This document shows positions 4,701 through 5,970 of a DNA stretch of 5,970 bases, piece after piece. Under the pieces are notes generated by a model. The model did no database searches and was not told the origin of the DNA. It saw only the letters and a program-made list of their open reading frames with translations. The position numbers and the translations under genes are program-made. The DNA comes from Candidatus Iainarchaeum sp. (lineage in GTDB: Archaea; Iainarchaeota; Iainarchaeia; JAADDC01). The first letter of the stretch is position 1, and every line of letters starts with the position of its first letter. The DNA lies in the NCBI GenBank assembly GCA_015520865.1, contig WAPE01000046.1:1-5970 (forward strand), given 5' to 3'.

Positions 4701-5970
4701 CGACCTCGTAGTTATCTTCCTCGAAGTTGTAGTTCACGAGGGCGACGAATCCTTTTCCTTCGTCAACGTAGTAGATGGGGGCCTTCGTTACCTTCTCAAC
4801 GTACCTTGCTACCTCTCCGCAAAGGGAGCTGAGGCCGTACTTTTGACAACACTTGGCGAACTCGTTCTCGTTCTTCTCGATGGCCGTGAAGGAGATGTCC
4901 TGGCTGAGGATCCCGCTACAGTCGCTCCCTATGCTCTGGTTGGATATCGCCTTCTTCAAGGCCTCTAGGGATGTATTGGCGTCTTCTAGGACTTTTTCTC
5001 CGAGCCTTTCTACGGCGTTCCTGTCAAAGAGGAGGAAGGACGGCTGAGAACCATTTATCAACTTATCCTCGTAAGCGTAGATCTCCCCGTCGTTGATCTC
5101 TCCGCTGGATGTGTAGGGGAGGTAATCTTTCGCAACGTAGGCTACGGGGAGAGCCTTTCCACAACGTGTGAGAACATCATTCCCCTTAATCACTTCCTTA
5201 TCTCCCGGCTCTTCAGGGGCTTTGGGCGTGTCGAAGTCTATTTCTCCCTCGGGAGGTACTGTGAAGGGGATGTTCTCGTCGTAGAACGCCCCGTAGCTAA
5301 ATTCTCCCTTTTCGTTGTAGAACTTCCCCACCTTCACCTCTACAACGTAGTTATTATTCGAGGCCTCTACCTTGAAGGAGAGAACAGTTTTACCTCCCGC
5401 TCGGAGGTGTCCCGTAAACGTATGGGTGGATTCCCAGGTTCCTACAAAGACACCACCGTCCCTGGGAGCCCTAACGACTACTTCGTAGGGAACGGAAACA
5501 GGGTATGGATAGTTTGCTCCGAGAACCACGTTTACTTCCCTAGTGTCGTCGTTCTTCTCTACCTTAGCTTCGACATCGACGCTCGGCTCCCAGGTAACCG
5601 GTATAACCTTATCCAGTGCAAATTTAGCTCCATTTACATCAAACACGATTCTTATCCTTAAATAGAGATATTTGTCGAACTTCCACTCAGAGGCTGGACC
5701 GATCTGTGTTAACCAGACCCCGTAGACGCCAGGCTCATTTTCCTCATAGTTGAACTTCAAACCTTTGAATGCGTTGCTTACATCTTTCTCTATGAAGTTA
5801 CAGACCCTCTTGGGGTCCCTTCGGATGTGATACATCTTGAAGAGGTCCTCGAAGTGGGAAACACAGGCTTCATAGTTGAACTCGACACTGAATTTGAAGG
5901 TGGGTTTTGTGTCTAGGGGAGCAGTTACCGTTATTGTTGCCGGCGGGAAGGAGACCATGTTGTAGAGTTC
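1720..5970 (-). CDS. Giant Cys-rich, sequon-rich, probably extracellular protein (at least 1416 aa, 5' end outside window)
   Basis: The frame is open to the right edge. The first ATG inside the window (5958) has no Shine-Dalgarno in the 12 bases before it and no signal peptide after it, so the real N-terminus is probably outside; residues here count from that ATG. Residues about 124-235 alternate like an Ig/CARDB-type beta-sandwich, followed by a Pro/Glu linker (about 240-255). The remainder is beta-rich with short helices and a Gly/Ser/Lys linker near 775-788. It has 32 cysteines, including CC pairs, a CxxC, and ten in the last 190 or so residues, and ten N-x-S/T sequons; no membrane segment is visible. 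An Asp-alternating stretch at 979-985 (DKDADAD) resembles a calcium-binding loop. These traits fit an exported, oxidised, glycosylated surface protein: an adhesin, a virion spike/fibre or a secretion-associated protein. I recognise no catalytic motif and no named family. The part encoded below about 3550 has distinctly more A/T-ending codons. Confidence 0.9.
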   Translation of the reverse strand, partial: ELYNMVSFPPATITVTAPLDTKPTFKFSVEFNYEACVSHFEDLFKMYHIRRDPKRVCNFIEKDVSNAFKGLKFNYEENEPGVYGVWLTQIGPASEWKFDKYLYLRIRIVFDVNGAKFALDKVIPVTWEPSVDVEAKVEKNDDTREVNVVLGANYPYPVSVPYEVVVRAPRDGGVFVGTWESTHTFTGHLRAGGKTVLSFKVEASNNNYVVEVKVGKFYNEKGEFSYGAFYDENIPFTVPPEGEIDFDTPKAPEEPGDKEVIKGNDVLTRCGKALPVAYVAKDYLPYTSSGEINDGEIYAYEDKLINGSQPSFLLFDRNAVERLGEKVLEDANTSLEALKKAISNQSIGSDCSGILSQDISFTAIEKNENEFAKCCQKYGLSSLCGEVARYVEKVTKAPIYYVDEGKGFVALVNYNFEEDNYEVVKVLEELNDFAKHYRAFWQLFFRGATTGNVSYPVVLSKNKATVGNLYFFSCKGCSSVKPLNGKLCAKTGRDGKVYGYVYGASSGEVEVNATCEGQRCTFYRGLENEQGFEFSSTRTFALVEPVGGDKLSILFNISPKLYKAGENGNELDLLLDPESLKQTDVEPVSKIVLHIGEKTYEFNLDNPVVVPVGWCLVPKGNLYSYSSDDAYQDGNVTFVTVFDLESTFNALKLGSGIGEANLVPIECNNGEWYAFENVESYVDALRNYYLPHDPKGLAEALNNGYPEVKFEPNIGYFVVLTKEVGEVGRIACKKLFTWSSGWFGYIAVADENGRYTHRCEMLDGNAIADRSHLFCYFLQSNEGSGSKEENKNIGGKIYEYSTGEKNLWTDQPISPALEVNQCTAKDFETNWIKCTKDSCPVSSKVVKIVQPSEKGESEVYYAVVPEDYINHLDGGFIQELNIDEVNAYDPQKKEIRPLYFGENRTSYEIVDGDKITWHDTRYRYRLDPDVQPGGGLIFFTFTGSSVGKKVDGYAAYESANGKRFRTNFIVFYLGGGKYGALLDKDADADSAYLYFNTKEGETCDESAESLTGGTCTGMYLDKQKGLKRLFRLSEKVVYADDRPGIEKVLNNSINNFDRVKFALDKFLRNPKEPGAGETVPSNAYLLGFATVRQLKEGGRKVAPVFIEKEDPWNFKDGINWYVTTTKAVNTSDDTIVPVLGSYSELKQIGAVTFDPKELDDSEKDFLEQNFLTHEDLNPDNVNSFVTYFENFPDYKKGKDINVFIRVYKPLIYLGEDWAYYIISDPGTDLIWKEQNCVDKGGIYLCVWRNNEVDKMTSGVGRYARYPALKSLSFDPNKFSPFSKKNNGKCGMGMEGGLYPVMIGGVGRVGSYDEVLYQDVILDGRVICDKYDDGKWDWSCVANYVGSEGEAESYETSPIPNSCCTPDVNIPSYCKRPIDGTACGIITIEEASNIDIEGVLIRDDKGEKIAYLLHKCG

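Noticed and set aside
4663..4968. 101-codon plus-strand frame with hydrophobic stretches
   Set aside because: It is antisense to the Glu/Lys/Asn-rich part of the giant gene, whose G/C-ending codons generate open antisense frames. No start signal or family resemblance was seen.
1..5970. CRISPR arrays, tRNA/rRNA genes, insertion-sequence ends, attachment sites and replication origins
   Set aside because: The window is almost completely coding. I saw no regularly spaced direct repeats, no cloverleaf-like segment, no terminal inverted repeats and no long A/T-rich non-coding stretch.

Overview
The window is a densely packed, single-strand gene block. Every gene I can support lies on the minus strand, so transcription runs from high to low coordinates. 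There are six genes in order: one very large Cys-rich protein (enters from the right edge, at least 1416 residues), then five small, very hydrophobic membrane proteins (107, 105, 170 and 109 residues, and a fifth cut by the left edge after 69 residues). The largest gap is 31 bases. Three of the four junctions between small genes overlap (two 4-base ATGA overlaps and one 11-base overlap). This looks like one operon whose promoter and first genes lie beyond the right edge.

Organism: strong Shine-Dalgarno motifs (GGAGGTGA, AAGGAGG, AGGAGG), frequent AGG/AGA arginine and ATA isoleucine codons, GTG starts, and an extracellular-looking protein rich in cysteines and N-glycosylation sequons suggest a thermophilic archaeon or, more likely, one of its mobile elements or viruses. 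This is inference. A thermophilic bacterium such as a member of the Aquificota is not excluded. No hallmark gene (polymerase, integrase, ATPase, rRNA, tRNA) is present to settle it.

Layout: 1720-5970 encodes the giant protein, with a beta-sandwich-like N-terminal part, a Pro/Glu-rich linker near residue 245, then a long beta-rich region carrying recurring G-x-(I/L)-Y-x-aromatic motifs about 150-195 residues apart, 32 cysteines and 10 sequons. The part encoded by about 1720-3550 uses many more A/T-ending codons than the rest, suggesting a mosaic gene. Positions 1-1704 encode the small membrane proteins. They share a compact helical-hairpin layout (small residue, basic residue, about 15 hydrophobic residues, Lys plus aromatic/His, then another helix), and two of them also share a C-terminal QYxxxxE(R/K)EAEAxQ motif at identical spacing. 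At least part of the set therefore looks like a tandem paralogue array.

Working model (inference): a multi-subunit membrane assembly built from related small helical proteins, displaying or exporting a giant disulfide-stabilised, probably glycosylated surface protein. The best candidates are the structural module of an archaeal spindle-shaped or other enveloped virus, or a conjugation/secretion-like module of an integrated element. I recognise no gene by name, so no symbols are given. No RNA gene, CRISPR array, insertion sequence or convincing terminator was seen.
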